Positions 32,526 through 42,761 are shown, counted from the first letter of the stretch. The stretch is 64,000 nucleotides of DNA from Hanamia caeni (GCF_003721595.1 NZ_RJJR01000011.1:62001-126000), one strand, 5' to 3'. Numbers and translations are program-made. Notes: a model not told the origin generated them from the sequence alone.

Positions 32526-32574
32526 GCAGATGAAAATCTTTTAATAAATCGCAACCGCGGAGTCACGATAAAAT

Positions 32575-35088
32575 TTATCGAAATAATTCCGCTTGCGTGC
32601 CGGGCTTTTCAGGGAGAGCCCATTCCATCTGGTCCGATTTAGAATAATCCGTTAGCTTATTTCCGACAGCTTTCCATCCCATCACATCTACCACTTTATG
32701 TAATTTAATTTTTGCCTTCCTTACCTGTGTGCCTCTGCCCGTCTGCATTTGAAGTATAGGCTCCTCAGCGGTAGTCGCTTTTATGAGGCGGTTGTCTTTT
32801 CCTTCTTTTATAAAAACAAATTTGTTGTTGAGGGTATGCGTTTCAATTTTGAATCGCTTTACGTTGTATTGCAATTTTTCGTTGTCAAGGTATACGGCTG
32901 TAATAATTCTTTCAGGGTCAAATTTTTCAATAAGCTCAATTTCATCTACCTCAAATCTCTGTGTTACTTCCTGGCTTGTGATTTCATAACTGCCATCTTT
33001 ATATATCACAAGAATTTTATCATCGCCTTCAAAATCTCCAAGCAGCAAACCTTTTTGCTCGGTGTTAAGCCTGCCGAATGTTTCATCAAACCAAAGCTGC
33101 CGCTGATCAAGAGTGGATTTTCCTTTTTCGACCAGCTTAACAGACTTGATTGGATATTTGGTTACCTGGTTGCCAATGCTGGTGCGGCTGCGGATTTCAA
33201 GCGTTTCAAAATAAAAATCAAATTCTTTATTCCGCGCACTGCAGCCGGGCGTAAGAAGAATATGAACCACTTCCGCCTCACCATTAGGATTAACGCTGAA
33301 ATAATGAACTTTACTTTTTTCATCGCCTTTGGTAAGATCATATTCTTTATCGCGCGTGATGGAGGTTACATTAAACCGCTTGGCATAGCTGATTCCTTTT
33401 TTACCATCTGCATAAATCATGTTGTAGGTCGTGCGGTCATCGTCTCTTCTGAATACCGCCACATGGATGATATCTTTTCCAATAAAAACTTTATCTGCCA
33501 CTTTCACCACCTTCATTTTGCCCGACCTTGTAAAGGCGATAATGTCATCAAGGTCGCTGCAATCCTCCACAAACTCATCCTTTCTGAGGCTGGTGCCTAT
33601 AAAGCCTTCTGAACGGTTTACATAAATTTTTGTGTTGGCAATCGCCACAGCCTTCGCTTGTATCGTATCAAAGAGTTTGATTTCTGTTTTTCGTTCGCGG
33701 CCCTTCCCAAATTTTTTTAATAATTCTTCATAATACGAAATGGCATATTCCGTAAGAAATTCAAGGTGATGCCTTACTTCATCAATCTGGTCTTCCAACG
33801 ATTTAATCTGCGCAATAAGATCATCAATATCTAATTTATAAATTCTTCGTACAGGTTTCTCCGTTAGTCTCAGAATATCTTCCCTGGTAACATCACGTTG
33901 CAATAATTTTTTAAACGGAACAAAAGCTTTATCAATTGCGGCGATTACTTTGTCCCATGTTTCATGTTTTTTTTCTAACTCTTTATAGATTTTTTCTTCG
34001 AAAAATATTTTTTCGAGCGAAGTATAATGCCATTTATCCTGGAGCTCTCTCAGCTTAATTTCCAACTCAAGCTTTAGCAGATTCCGGGTGTGGTCTGCAG
34101 AAAATTTTAATAGCTGCGATGCACCTGCAAAAACCGGCTTTTGATCTTCGATGACACATGCATTCGGAGAAATTGACACCTCGCAATCGGTAAATGCATA
34201 GAGCGCGTCAATTGTAATATCAGGTGAAATTCCTGCAGCCAGGTCTACTGCGATTTCAACTTCTGCAGCGGTATTATCAGTTACTTTTTTAATTTTTATT
34301 TTACCATTATCATTTGCCTTGATGATGCTATCGATGAGCTGCGTAGTCGTGGTTCCGAACGGAACATCTTTGATCACAAGCGTCTTTTTATCCACCTCTT
34401 CTATCCTTGCGCGCACTCTCACTTTTCCACCCCGCAAGCCATCGTTATAGTTTGAGATGTCAATCATTCCGCCAGTAGAGAAATCCGGAAACAATTCAAA
34501 TTTTTTTCCTTTATAATACTTGATGGTGGCCTCAATAAGCTCGCAAAAATTGTGGGGAAGAATTTTAGTAGCAAGGCCTACTGCGATACCTTCAGCTCCC
34601 TGGGCCAGCAATAACGGAAACTTCATTGGCAACGTCACCGGCTCATTTTTTCTTCCGTCATAACTCAATTGCCAATTGGTAGTTTTATTATTGAAAGCCA
34701 CCTCCAATGCAAATTTACTTGGCCGCGCTTCGATGTATCTTGGGGCAGCGGCTTCATCGCCCGTACGCACATCGCCCCAATTTCCCTGGGTTTCTATGAG
34801 CAAATCTTTTTGTCCCAGATTTACAATAGCATCACCAATACTCGCGTCACCATGCGGATGATATTGCATGCTTTGGCCGATAATATTAGCAACCTTATTA
34901 AACCTGCCATCATCCATTTCTTTCATTGCATGCAGAATGCGCCGCTGCACAGGCTTTAATCCATCTTCAATTGCCGGCACGGCGCGTTCCAAAATAACGT
35001 AGCTCGCATAATCAAGAAACCAGGTTTTATACTGGCCTGAAATTCCTGAGTCACTGTGTTTGTATTCCTGCTTTTCTTTTTTTGCCAT
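32575..35088 (-). CDS. parC: DNA topoisomerase IV subunit A
   Basis: An 837-residue type IIA topoisomerase subunit that cleaves and rejoins DNA. The winged-helix domain has the catalytic tyrosine at about residue 118 (DEAAAPRYIE), the GLKPVQRRILHAM motif near 44, and the conserved YHPHGDASI near 76. The tower and coiled-coil regions follow (about 340-480). The C-terminal part (about 490-837) has degenerate beta-pinwheel blades rather than a GyrA box, so it is ParC rather than GyrA. It is the last gene of the parE-DUF1835-VOC-parC run. It decatenates sister chromosomes together with ParE encoded 1.3 kb upstream. Confidence 0.93.
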   Translation of the reverse strand: MAKKEKQEYKHSDSGISGQYKTWFLDYASYVILERAVPAIEDGLKPVQRRILHAMKEMDDGRFNKVANIIGQSMQYHPHGDASIGDAIVNLGQKDLLIETQGNWGDVRTGDEAAAPRYIEARPSKFALEVAFNNKTTNWQLSYDGRKNEPVTLPMKFPLLLAQGAEGIAVGLATKILPHNFCELIEATIKYYKGKKFELFPDFSTGGMIDISNYNDGLRGGKVRVRARIEEVDKKTLVIKDVPFGTTTTQLIDSIIKANDNGKIKIKKVTDNTAAEVEIAVDLAAGISPDITIDALYAFTDCEVSISPNACVIEDQKPVFAGASQLLKFSADHTRNLLKLELEIKLRELQDKWHYTSLEKIFFEEKIYKELEKKHETWDKVIAAIDKAFVPFKKLLQRDVTREDILRLTEKPVRRIYKLDIDDLIAQIKSLEDQIDEVRHHLEFLTEYAISYYEELLKKFGKGRERKTEIKLFDTIQAKAVAIANTKIYVNRSEGFIGTSLRKDEFVEDCSDLDDIIAFTRSGKMKVVKVADKVFIGKDIIHVAVFRRDDDRTTYNMIYADGKKGISYAKRFNVTSITRDKEYDLTKGDEKSKVHYFSVNPNGEAEVVHILLTPGCSARNKEFDFYFETLEIRSRTSIGNQVTKYPIKSVKLVEKGKSTLDQRQLWFDETFGRLNTEQKGLLLGDFEGDDKILVIYKDGSYEITSQEVTQRFEVDEIELIEKFDPERIITAVYLDNEKLQYNVKRFKIETHTLNNKFVFIKEGKDNRLIKATTAEEPILQMQTGRGTQVRKAKIKLHKVVDVMGWKAVGNKLTDYSKSDQMEWALPEKPGTQAELFR

Positions 35089-35114
35089 TTTTATTTTCGT
35101 TGCTACTTCTTATT

Positions 35115-35501
35115 TTAAATTTCATATAATTCCAGTGGCTGACCATTGGGATCAAAGAAAAAACAAAATCTTTTATTCGTTAACTCATCAGTTCTGATTT
35201 CCTCTACAATAACATTCTTAGATATAAGTTCGTTTACTGCTTCATCCAGGTTGTCAACAGCAAAAGCCAGGTGCCGCAGGCCTTTGGCTTCAGGAAAAGA
35301 TTGCCGCTCCTTAAAATCAGGAAATGAAAATAATTCAATTTGATAAATATTATTGATAGCAAGATCCAGTTTAAATGATTTTTTTTCGGCCCTGTAATTT
35401 TCGGCTATAATTGTAAAGCCCAAAATTTTTGTATAAAAATGTTTGCTTTTTTCATAGTCTCCGGTTAAAATGGCCACATGATGAATTCTCTTTATCTGCA
35501 T
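35115..35501 (-). CDS. VOC (glyoxalase/bleomycin resistance) family protein
   Basis: A 128-residue VOC-fold protein. IKRIHHVAILTGDYEKSKHF has the first metal-binding His, GLRHLAFAVDNLD has the second, and CFFFDPNGQPLELYEI ends the domain with the conserved Glu. The pattern is that of the YaeR-type VOC proteins. The specific reaction is unknown. It lies between parC and the DUF1835 gene with gaps of 26 and 8 bp, so it is co-transcribed with topoisomerase IV genes for reasons that are not clear. Confidence 0.85.
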   Translation of the reverse strand: MQIKRIHHVAILTGDYEKSKHFYTKILGFTIIAENYRAEKKSFKLDLAINNIYQIELFSFPDFKERQSFPEAKGLRHLAFAVDNLDEAVNELISKNVIVEEIRTDELTNKRFCFFFDPNGQPLELYEI

Positions 35502-35509
35502 ATAATTGT

Positions 35510-36319
35510 TTATTGCACTTTCTTTTTTATCTCAAAATCCTTCATGTTTTTTAGTTCGCCCTGCGAATCTATATCACCTGCAGCCACCAACTCTTTTATG
35601 CGCCAAAGAAGAAAAGCATCGCCTGTAACTTGCTTGGCTTTTGATAAAACCTGGTTAATCACTTTTCCTGCTTTCTGCCAGTCAGGTGTAATGTATTCCA
35701 CAATAAACTTGTCAAAAAAATCAACATTATGCTGTGAAAGCTTTTTTGCTCCTTCCAATATGCGCACCATTTTATTTTCGTTAGCAATCTTTTCCCATTC
35801 ATCCGGGTCAATCTCAAATTCTGATTTTGTGATTTGGCGCGCAAGCTTTTTGGCTTTTAAAAATTCGCGCGGTGGAATTTCGTATAAATTCTGAGGATAA
35901 AAAATGGTTCCTTTTTCATTGATGAAAGGAAGATTGTTTAGCATAAGAACATACACCCTTCCTTCGAATCGTTTTAATTGCGCCATTAACCAATAATAGC
36001 CGCAAACGTCATGTTTATTAGGCGCGACCCAAATCCAGGCGTTTTCATTTTCGTTTTCTGTTAACTGTTTCTTTATATTATCCACCGTAGACTGATCATT
36101 CACCTGTCCTGTGTCTACATGCCCATTGAGGTCGCCGCCCGATAACACCTTACGCCACCAAGCTTTTCTGTTTTCAATTCCTTCATCTGAATAAATATTT
36201 TGCAATGGCCCTACTGCAAAGTCATCTTTTATTTCAAAAATTTGGCTTTGCAACGATTCGTCCAATTCAAAAGCTTTGGAAAGTGTTTTTACATCTTCCT
36301 GTTGAAAAACGATATGCAT
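35510..36319 (-). CDS. DUF1835/DUF3658 domain protein
   Basis: A 269-residue soluble protein. MHIVFQQEDVKTLSKAFELD with FAVGPLQNI near 35 is the DUF1835 half (about 1-120), and the C-terminal half (about 150-250) is DUF3658, with LWRIKELVAAGDIDSQGELK. No transmembrane segment. The family is widespread in Bacteroidota and Firmicutes, but its role is unknown. It sits 8 bp from the VOC gene and 68 bp from parE, within the topoisomerase IV gene set. Confidence 0.83.
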   Translation of the reverse strand: MHIVFQQEDVKTLSKAFELDESLQSQIFEIKDDFAVGPLQNIYSDEGIENRKAWWRKVLSGGDLNGHVDTGQVNDQSTVDNIKKQLTENENENAWIWVAPNKHDVCGYYWLMAQLKRFEGRVYVLMLNNLPFINEKGTIFYPQNLYEIPPREFLKAKKLARQITKSEFEIDPDEWEKIANENKMVRILEGAKKLSQHNVDFFDKFIVEYITPDWQKAGKVINQVLSKAKQVTGDAFLLWRIKELVAAGDIDSQGELKNMKDFEIKKKVQ

Positions 36320-36361
36320 TTATTAATTTAAAATTTAGAATTATTTTTTGATTTTACTCTA

Positions 36362-36393
36362 CATTGGCCAATTAGCAGATTAGCACATTAACT
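36362..36393. repeat. Short repeat with CAATTAGC, GATTAGC and CATTAAC words
   Basis: A degenerate tandem of the TTAGC-type sequence between parE and the DUF1835 gene, similar to the one at 25315-25352. Confidence 0.35.
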
Positions 36394-38295
36394 GACTGTT
36401 TCTTCCACCAAATCCATTTCCACTTTCAAATTTTCGATAATAAAATCCTGGCGCGATGGCGTGTTTTTTCCCATGTAATATTCCAGCAATTGCTGCACGT
36501 GCATTTCAGGCAAAAGCATTACAGGCTGCAATCTTATATTTTCACCAATAAAATTTCCAAATTCTTCAGGAGATATTTCACCCAAACCCTTGAATCTTGT
36601 AATTTCAGGCTTGCCTCCTAATTTCAAAACAGCCTTTTCTTTTTCCTGCTCACTATAACAATAAATAGTTTCCTGCTTTTCTTTATTTTTTCCCGGCATG
36701 GTGCGTACACGAAATAATGGGGTTTCCAAAATATATACGTGCCCATTTTTAACCAAATCAGGAAAAAACTGCAGGAAAAAAGTCATCAGCAAAAGACGGA
36801 TATGCATTCCATCCACGTCGGCATCAGTGGCAATCACAATATTATTATAACGAAGATCTTCATAACCACTTTCGATATTCAGCGCATGTTGCAAAAGATT
36901 GAATTCTTCGTTTTCATACACTATTTTTTTTGTGAGCCCAAAACTGTTCAAAGGCTTTCCCCGCAAGCTGAAAACTGCCTGCGTTTCTACATTTCGCGAT
37001 TTGGTAATAGAGCCACTCGCACTGTCACCTTCCGTTATGAAAAGTGTACTTTCCATTTTTTTTGCGTTGATTTCCTCTTTGTTTTTTCCTTCTGCTTCAT
37101 CATTAAAATGATACCGGCAATCGCGCAATTTTTTATTATGCAGGTTTGCTTTTTTTGCACGTTCGTTGGCCAGCTTTTTTATTCCGGCCATGTCCTTGCG
37201 CTCTCTTTCATTTTGTTCAATTCTTTTTTTCAGGTCATCAGCAACTGAAGGATTTTTATGAAGAAAATTATTCAATTCCCTTCCAAGAAAATCAGAAATA
37301 AATGTTTTTACTGCTGGTCCTTTTTCAAACATCAGAGTTGAGCCAAGTTTTGTTTTTGTCTGGCTTTCAAAAACCGGTTCCTGCACACGAATACTGATGG
37401 CAGCGCAGATACTTCCTCTTATGTCTGAAGCATCATAATCTTTCTTGTAAAACTCCCTGACCGTTTTTACGATTCCTTCCCTGAAACCTGAAAGATGCGT
37501 CCCGCCCTGCGTTGTAAATTGCCCGTTTACGAAGCTGTAATATTCCTCTCCATACTGGTTATTATGAGTGATGGCTACTTCAATATCTTCGGCTTTTAAA
37601 TGTATAATCGGATAGCGTATTTCATCAACGTTCGTTTTGCGTTCCAACAGATCCAGCAATCCATTTTTACTCACGTATCTTTTTCCATTGAAGTTGATTA
37701 CCAATCCTGCGTTGAGGAAACAATAATTCCAAAATTGGTTATCTAAAAATTCGCGTGTGAAATGATAATTCTTAAAAATCTTTTCGTCAGCAACAAATGT
37801 TATCTCTGTTCCATTTTCTTCAGTGGTTTTCGCTTCCTTTTTGTCACTGATTAATTTTCCTCTTTCAAACTCTGCCGTTTTTTGTTTTCCATCGCGTATA
37901 GAGGTTACTTTAAAATATTCGCTCAAAGCGTTTACAGCCTTGGTTCCTACGCCATTCAGGCCCACGCTTTTTTGAAATGCTTTGCTGTCATATTTTGCGC
38001 CCGTGTTGATTTTACTCACCACATCCACAACTTTCCCCAACGGAATTCCCCTTCCATAATCCCTGACAGTGACAGTCTTGTCATCAATAGTGATATCCAC
38101 ATGCTTGCCAAAACCCATCGTGTGTTCATCAATGCTATTGTCAATCACTTCTTTCAACAAAACGTATATGCCATCGTCGGGACTGTTACCATCGCCTAAT
38201 TTCCCGATATACATGCCGGGGCGCAGTCGAATGTGCTCTTTCCAATCTAAACTTTTTATGGATTCTTCGTTATAATCAAACAAGTTATCAGCCAT
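36388..38295 (-). CDS. parE: DNA topoisomerase IV subunit B
   Basis: A 635-residue GHKL ATPase subunit. The ATP-binding motifs are [11 protein letters not shown] (about 48-58), [11 protein letters not shown] (about 92-102) and [14 protein letters not shown] (about 117-130). A transducer domain follows. The TOPRIM domain has [11 protein letters not shown] (about 423-433) and [17 protein letters not shown] (about 495-511) with the metal-binding Asp pair. The C-terminal segment is short, as in ParE. It works with ParC encoded downstream. A TAnnTTTG-like box at 38398-38405 on the minus strand lies about 100 bp before the ATG. Confidence 0.93.
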   Translation of the reverse strand: MADNLFDYNEESIKSLDWKEHIRLRPGMYIGKLGDGNSPDDGIYVLLKEVIDNSIDEHTMGFGKHVDITIDDKTVTVRDYGRGIPLGKVVDVVSKINTGAKYDSKAFQKSVGLNGVGTKAVNALSEYFKVTSIRDGKQKTAEFERGKLISDKKEAKTTEENGTEITFVADEKIFKNYHFTREFLDNQFWNYCFLNAGLVINFNGKRYVSKNGLLDLLERKTNVDEIRYPIIHLKAEDIEVAITHNNQYGEEYYSFVNGQFTTQGGTHLSGFREGIVKTVREFYKKDYDASDIRGSICAAISIRVQEPVFESQTKTKLGSTLMFEKGPAVKTFISDFLGRELNNFLHKNPSVADDLKKRIEQNERERKDMAGIKKLANERAKKANLHNKKLRDCRYHFNDEAEGKNKEEINAKKMESTLFITEGDSASGSITKSRNVETQAVFSLRGKPLNSFGLTKKIVYENEEFNLLQHALNIESGYEDLRYNNIVIATDADVDGMHIRLLLMTFFLQFFPDLVKNGHVYILETPLFRVRTMPGKNKEKQETIYCYSEQEKEKAVLKLGGKPEITRFKGLGEISPEEFGNFIGENIRLQPVMLLPEMHVQQLLEYYMGKNTPSRQDFIIENLKVEMDLVEETVS

Positions 38296-38397
38296 GAATT
38301 TTTAATAAATTTTTTGGGCAAAAAGAACAGCAAACTTCTTTTCACCATTGTTTAAATATAGATCCATAAGCGCTTTCAGGCTTCAGATCAATTCTTT

Positions 38398-38405
38398 CAA
38401 ATATA
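38398..38405 (-). promoter_or_regulatory. TAnnTTTG -7 box (TATATTTG, minus strand) before parE
   Basis: Exact match on the minus strand, about 100 bp before the parE ATG. A -33 TTG is only 14 bp away, shorter than usual. Confidence 0.35.
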
Positions 38406-38682
38406 AGTAAAGGACAAACCAAACACGAAGGAATGTTGTAAACACCATGTGAAAAAATAAATTAAACGTCCGGCTGCCGATCACAACAGAATTAAAAAAA
38501 TAATTATTTCCTGCTTTACTAACAGGTATATTTTTAAAAACATTTTTTTCGGCCTTGGTGGCAGGATTGTACTCATCAAAATCATTATTATTCTCTTTAT
38601 CACAAATTATTAAAGACTCTTTATAGCCTCCGGTTAAGAAATCGTTGCTTTTGCTAAATCAAAATATCGTGCTTATGTGAAT

Positions 38683-38697
38683 CGGCACTTTAATTGT
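38683..38697 (+). promoter_or_regulatory. Candidate sigma-54-like promoter for the small membrane protein
   Basis: CGGCACTTTAATTGT aligns with TGGCAC-N5-TTGC with one change in each element. A start near 38709 would give a leader of about 32 bases that shares AAAAATTAAG near the ATG with the BON-domain gene leader. Confidence 0.35.
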
Positions 38698-38740
38698 TAT
38701 AGCATAAATTAAATTTTATAATAATCTTAAAAATTAAGCT

Positions 38741-38950
38741 ATGAAAGTTGTTGGATGGATTTTAATCGCCGTTGGTATTATAATGATCATCGTGAGAGGA
38801 GTTTCAATTCCGGAGGAGAAAAATATCGTTGATGCAGGTCCAATACAAATTTCCAAAACAGAAAACCACTGGTACGGCTGGCCTACCTATGCAGGCGGCA
38901 TTATTGCGGTAATCGGTGTAGTTTTAGTAGTTTCTAAAAAGCGAACATGA
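38741..38950 (+). CDS. Small two-helix membrane protein
   Basis: A 69-residue protein. It has two hydrophobic helices (about 3-20, VGWILIAVGIIMIIV; and about 49-65, YAGGIIAVIGVVLVV) linked by a polar loop (about 24-45), and a short basic end. It resembles small DUF3185-like membrane proteins in layout, but the assignment is weak. The start codon ATG is preceded by an AT-rich leader with a sigma-54-like promoter, which hints at stress-induced expression. It is convergent with smc. Confidence 0.65.
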   Translation: MKVVGWILIAVGIIMIIVRGVSIPEEKNIVDAGPIQISKTENHWYGWPTYAGGIIAVIGVVLVVSKKRT

Positions 38951-38983
38951 AGTTAGGAATGATTGATTCTGTATCAAAGCAAT

Positions 38984-41900
38984 TTAGTTTACGAACTGGT
39001 GATCCAATCCCCGGAAATCCACTGGCACTAATTTACTGACGCCGGGCTCCTGCATAGTGACGCCATAAATTACATCAACAGAAGCCATCGTCATTTTATT
39101 GTGAGTAACAATAATAAATTGTGAATCCTTACTAAACTTCCTAATCATCTGGGTGAACTTCCCCACGTTGGCATCATCGAGCGGCGCATCCACTTCATCA
39201 AGAATACAAAAAGGAGCGGGCTTGATAAGATAAATTGCAAATAACAAAGCAGTAGCCGTTAAAGTTTTTTCTCCTCCACTCAGTTGTGTAATGCTTGTTG
39301 GCCTTTTGCCTTTCGGTTTAGCTATAATGTCAATTCCGGTGTCGGCAAGGTTTTCCGGGTTTTCAAGCACCATATCAGCCGTATCATCATCAGTAAACAA
39401 AGCTTTAAACACATTTTGAAAATTCTCCCTTACCTGGTTAAACGTTTCCAAAAACTTTTGATTGGCTGTCGTTTCAACTTCCTGGATGGTTTGCATTAAT
39501 GATTCTTTGGCGTTAACGAGATCATTTTTTTGTTCCCCAATAAAATCAAAACGCTTTTTCATTTCAGTAAACGCCTCAATTGCCGTGGGATTAATTTCGC
39601 CCATATTTTCCAGCCTCTTTTTCATTCTGTCACATTTTTCCTGCAGATCTTCCAATGCCATATTCGTGTTTCTTTCTTCATCAAGAATGGTATCAAGGTC
39701 AACCTTAAATTCAACGCTCAATCTTTCTTTCATGCCTGCCACCTGCAGCTTCAATTCATTAAGCTTATCCTTTATTTCGTTCAGCAAGTGGTCGGAAAGT
39801 TCTTTCGCTTTTTGCTTATGCCTTAGTTCTGTTTCCTTTTCGCTTAATTCATTTCTGAGATTATAATATGCCTGGTCGGCTTCGTTTAATTGCTGTTCGG
39901 CTGTTTGCCTGCTCTTCATTGAAGACATCAATTCCTCTTCCAGTCTTTTAAGCTGTGCAGATGTATCTGAAATATTTTTTAGGGCTTCAGTTAATTGCAG
40001 GTCACTATTTTCAGATTGTATGTTCAGATCATTTAACTGCTTCTGTTTGAATTCTAATTCCTGCCGGATAGAATTGACTTTGCTTTGCTGGCGAGTTAGC
40101 TGAAGGTTCTGCTCATTGAAAAAACTATTGGCTAAATTATATTCCTGTTCCGCTTTAATAAATTCATCATTTACCAACTTCATTTTATCTTCATGTTCTT
40201 TCACTTTTTCAGAAAGATCAAGCAGAGAAAACCGTGTATCCTCAATATCGTTTTGATAATTTTCGAGTTGTTCTTTCATTTGATCCATCCTGTTTTCGGA
40301 CAGACTTTTTTGATGCAGGAGGTTTTCAATTTTATTTTGAATGGCAAACGAGGTATTTATAAGATCATTTATCGCTTGCTGCGTCTCCTGGATAGCGGTT
40401 TCTTTCAGTTGCTGATTAAACGCAATCACCTCATTTGATTTTTGGCTGATAACGGATTTCAGTCGCAGCACAATCTGTTGTTGTTTTGCTATTTTTTCAG
40501 ATAATTTTTCAAGGTTTTTAGCGCGGCCGATTTTCTTGCCTTCAAACAGGCCAACACTTCCACCCGTTAAAGAATATTTTCCTTTCACATACTTTCCTGA
40601 TTTTTCCAATATAACATGGCCATTGCTGTTTTGCAGCGCTTCCTCATTTTCAGCAATAAAAACATTCCCTAAAAGGAAGTTCACAAGATGATTGTATTTA
40701 TTATCAATTTCAATCACCTTAAGAGCAGGAATTGTATTGGGCAATTGTTCAATTACATTTTTATTTTCCAGCGCATTTAGCTGATCCAGCAAAAAGAAAT
40801 TGGCTTTTCCCTTTTTATGTTCATCTAATAAATGAACAGCAGTTAATCCTTGCTGCAGGTTATCTACAACATAATAATTTAAATAAGGCTCAAGCACATT
40901 TTCAACAGCCGCACGGTATTCTTCTTTTACATAAATTAAATCTGAAAGAACCGGCGCTTTATAATTCCATGATTGATTATTGTGAAGAAATTTTACGCTT
41001 TCAGGATATCCTTCCATGTTATCGATAAGGCTTTTCAAGAGGTCGTGCTCATTTTGCCTTGCGTCAAGCTCGCGGTTTTCTTCTGCTAGCTCTGTTCTTA
41101 ATTTTTCAAGCTCGGACTGAGTTTCCAGGATTTGTTCTTTTGTATGTTCCTGGTGTTTTTTTAATTCGTCAAGAAGTATTCGTTTTTCATCAAGCTCTTC
41201 TTCTTTTTCTTTTTTATTTTTCTGAAGTGTTTCGAAGTTTATTTCACGGGATCTTTGTTCCTCTTCCAGTTGTGCTATCGTTCTTTGCAAATTAAAGATT
41301 GAAGTATCAGCTACGGCCACCTTTTTTTCTGCCTCAAAATGACTTCGTTGCAGTTGCATCTGCGCTTGCCTTAGAGCATCTACAGCATTTCTCTTTTCAT
41401 CATAAATACTTCTTTTTTCTTCAACACTATCTTTCAACTGAACCAGCTTTTCTTTCTGGTCAGACAGTTTTATATCTTCATCTTCTATTTGCTGTTTGGA
41501 AAACAGGATGCTTTCTTCAATTCCTTTCAATTGCTCTTTGGCCTTAAGTAGAAAATCTTTAAGGCTGGTTTCTCTTTCGCGCAGGTATTGCAACCGTTGC
41601 GCGCTTAAATTCTTCTGATTTTCTTTTTCCTTTACCGCGCTGTTCAGTTCATTAAATGCATGTTGCTGCTGCTGAAGTGATTTTTCTTTTTCTATAAATC
41701 CGGCTTTTTCTTTTTCCAACTGTGCTTCTTCTGTGGCTATTTTGGCTTCCAGCTCAAAACGTTTGTCAGTTTCAGCCTTTTGCTGGTCATTCAAATCTTT
41801 ATAGGAAATATTAAATCCCTCAAGAACAGCTTTTGCCAGCTCAATATTGAGCGAGCGGTAATCTTTTTTTATCTCAAAATATTTTTCTGCTTTTTTAGCC

Positions 41901-42523
41901 TGGCTCTCAAGTGTTTTTAATTGGTTGTTAATTTCAAAAAGTAAATCTTCAATACGGGCAAGGTCTTGTTCGGTTGCATCGAGTTTAAGTTTTGCTTCTT
42001 TTTTCCGTGTTTTATAAATTGAAATCCCCGCTGCCTGTTCCAGCATCCTGCGCCTGCTATAATCTTTATCTTTTATAATGTCGTCCACCATTCCAAGCTC
42101 GATGATAGCATAACTGTCGGTACTTACGCCGGTATCCATAAACAGGTTATGAATATCCTTCAAACGACAGGACACATCATTGAGACGATATTCGCTTTCA
42201 CCGTTTTTGTAATATTTACGTGTAACCGTAACCGTTTGAAATTCTGTAGGCAGCAGATTTCTCGTATTCTCAAAAGTGAGGCTCACCTCCGCAAGGCCAC
42301 TGGCACTGCGGTTTTTAGAACCATTAAAGACAAGACTTTCCAGGTTTTCACTTCGTAGCTGGCTTATCTTTTGCTCACCTATTACCCACCTGATGCTATC
42401 GACTATATTGCTTTTTCCACATCCATTAGGTCCTATGACACCGGTGATGCCCTGGTCAAAATTGACTATCGTTTTATCAGCAAAACTTTTGAAGCCTTTT
42501 ATTTCTAAATTCTTTAATCTCAC
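38984..42523 (-). CDS. smc: Chromosome segregation protein SMC
   Basis: An 1179-residue condensin ATPase. The N-terminal ATPase has Walker A GPNGCGKSNIVDS (about 31-43). Two very long coiled coils (about 170-500 and 660-1000) surround a hinge (about 500-650, YRAAVENVLEPYLNYYVVDN). The C-terminal half has the ABC signature QLSGGEKTLTA and Walker B FCILDEVDAPLDDANVGKF (about 1110). The length and layout match bacterial SMC. It starts at a GTG (42523), with MRLKNLEIKGFKSFADK following; no ATG near. A box at 42575 on the minus strand may be its promoter. Confidence 0.95.
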   Translation of the reverse strand: MRLKNLEIKGFKSFADKTIVNFDQGITGVIGPNGCGKSNIVDSIRWVIGEQKISQLRSENLESLVFNGSKNRSASGLAEVSLTFENTRNLLPTEFQTVTVTRKYYKNGESEYRLNDVSCRLKDIHNLFMDTGVSTDSYAIIELGMVDDIIKDKDYSRRRMLEQAAGISIYKTRKKEAKLKLDATEQDLARIEDLLFEINNQLKTLESQAKKAEKYFEIKKDYRSLNIELAKAVLEGFNISYKDLNDQQKAETDKRFELEAKIATEEAQLEKEKAGFIEKEKSLQQQQHAFNELNSAVKEKENQKNLSAQRLQYLRERETSLKDFLLKAKEQLKGIEESILFSKQQIEDEDIKLSDQKEKLVQLKDSVEEKRSIYDEKRNAVDALRQAQMQLQRSHFEAEKKVAVADTSIFNLQRTIAQLEEEQRSREINFETLQKNKKEKEEELDEKRILLDELKKHQEHTKEQILETQSELEKLRTELAEENRELDARQNEHDLLKSLIDNMEGYPESVKFLHNNQSWNYKAPVLSDLIYVKEEYRAAVENVLEPYLNYYVVDNLQQGLTAVHLLDEHKKGKANFFLLDQLNALENKNVIEQLPNTIPALKVIEIDNKYNHLVNFLLGNVFIAENEEALQNSNGHVILEKSGKYVKGKYSLTGGSVGLFEGKKIGRAKNLEKLSEKIAKQQQIVLRLKSVISQKSNEVIAFNQQLKETAIQETQQAINDLINTSFAIQNKIENLLHQKSLSENRMDQMKEQLENYQNDIEDTRFSLLDLSEKVKEHEDKMKLVNDEFIKAEQEYNLANSFFNEQNLQLTRQQSKVNSIRQELEFKQKQLNDLNIQSENSDLQLTEALKNISDTSAQLKRLEEELMSSMKSRQTAEQQLNEADQAYYNLRNELSEKETELRHKQKAKELSDHLLNEIKDKLNELKLQVAGMKERLSVEFKVDLDTILDEERNTNMALEDLQEKCDRMKKRLENMGEINPTAIEAFTEMKKRFDFIGEQKNDLVNAKESLMQTIQEVETTANQKFLETFNQVRENFQNVFKALFTDDDTADMVLENPENLADTGIDIIAKPKGKRPTSITQLSGGEKTLTATALLFAIYLIKPAPFCILDEVDAPLDDANVGKFTQMIRKFSKDSQFIIVTHNKMTMASVDVIYGVTMQEPGVSKLVPVDFRGLDHQFVN

Positions 42524-42574
42524 TTTTCGGATTATTTAACAGGGCATATTGTATAGCCTAAGAGCCCTTACCCG

Positions 42575-42582
42575 CAAATATA
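42575..42582 (-). promoter_or_regulatory. TAnnTTTG -7 box (TATATTTG, minus strand) before smc
   Basis: Exact match on the minus strand, 52 bp before the smc start codon, in the divergent region shared with the universal stress protein gene. No -33 TTG at the usual spacing. Confidence 0.35.
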
Positions 42583-42713
42583 TTTGTTATACAAGAAAGA
42601 AAATTTAAGGAAAGCCTAATGTCATTTTTAGTTATACACAGATTTTTCACAGGCCATTCTACTCAATGGATTTGTTTACATTTTAATTGACGTTTTTTAC
42701 AAATATGATTATG

Positions 42714-42721
42714 TAAATTTG
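42714..42721 (+). promoter_or_regulatory. TAnnTTTG -7 box (TAAATTTG) before the universal stress protein gene
   Basis: Exact match, 40 bp before the ATG at 42762, with a TTG about 24 bp upstream (42687-42689), one base longer than the reported Flavobacterium spacing. Confidence 0.5.
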
Positions 42722-42761
42722 CGGCTATTTTAATTTGATTACTAATCACAAAAAATCAAAA

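Larger units (their letters stand above)
38296..38740. other. Divergent intergenic stretch, 445 bp
   Basis: It holds the parE promoter box (38398) and a sigma-54-like element before the small membrane protein (38683). No further gene is seen. Confidence 0.5.

Noticed and set aside
32749..33612. 287-codon plus-strand frame opposite parC
   Set aside because: It is antisense to conserved parC codons and its product (Phe/Ile-rich without a family) is a shadow.
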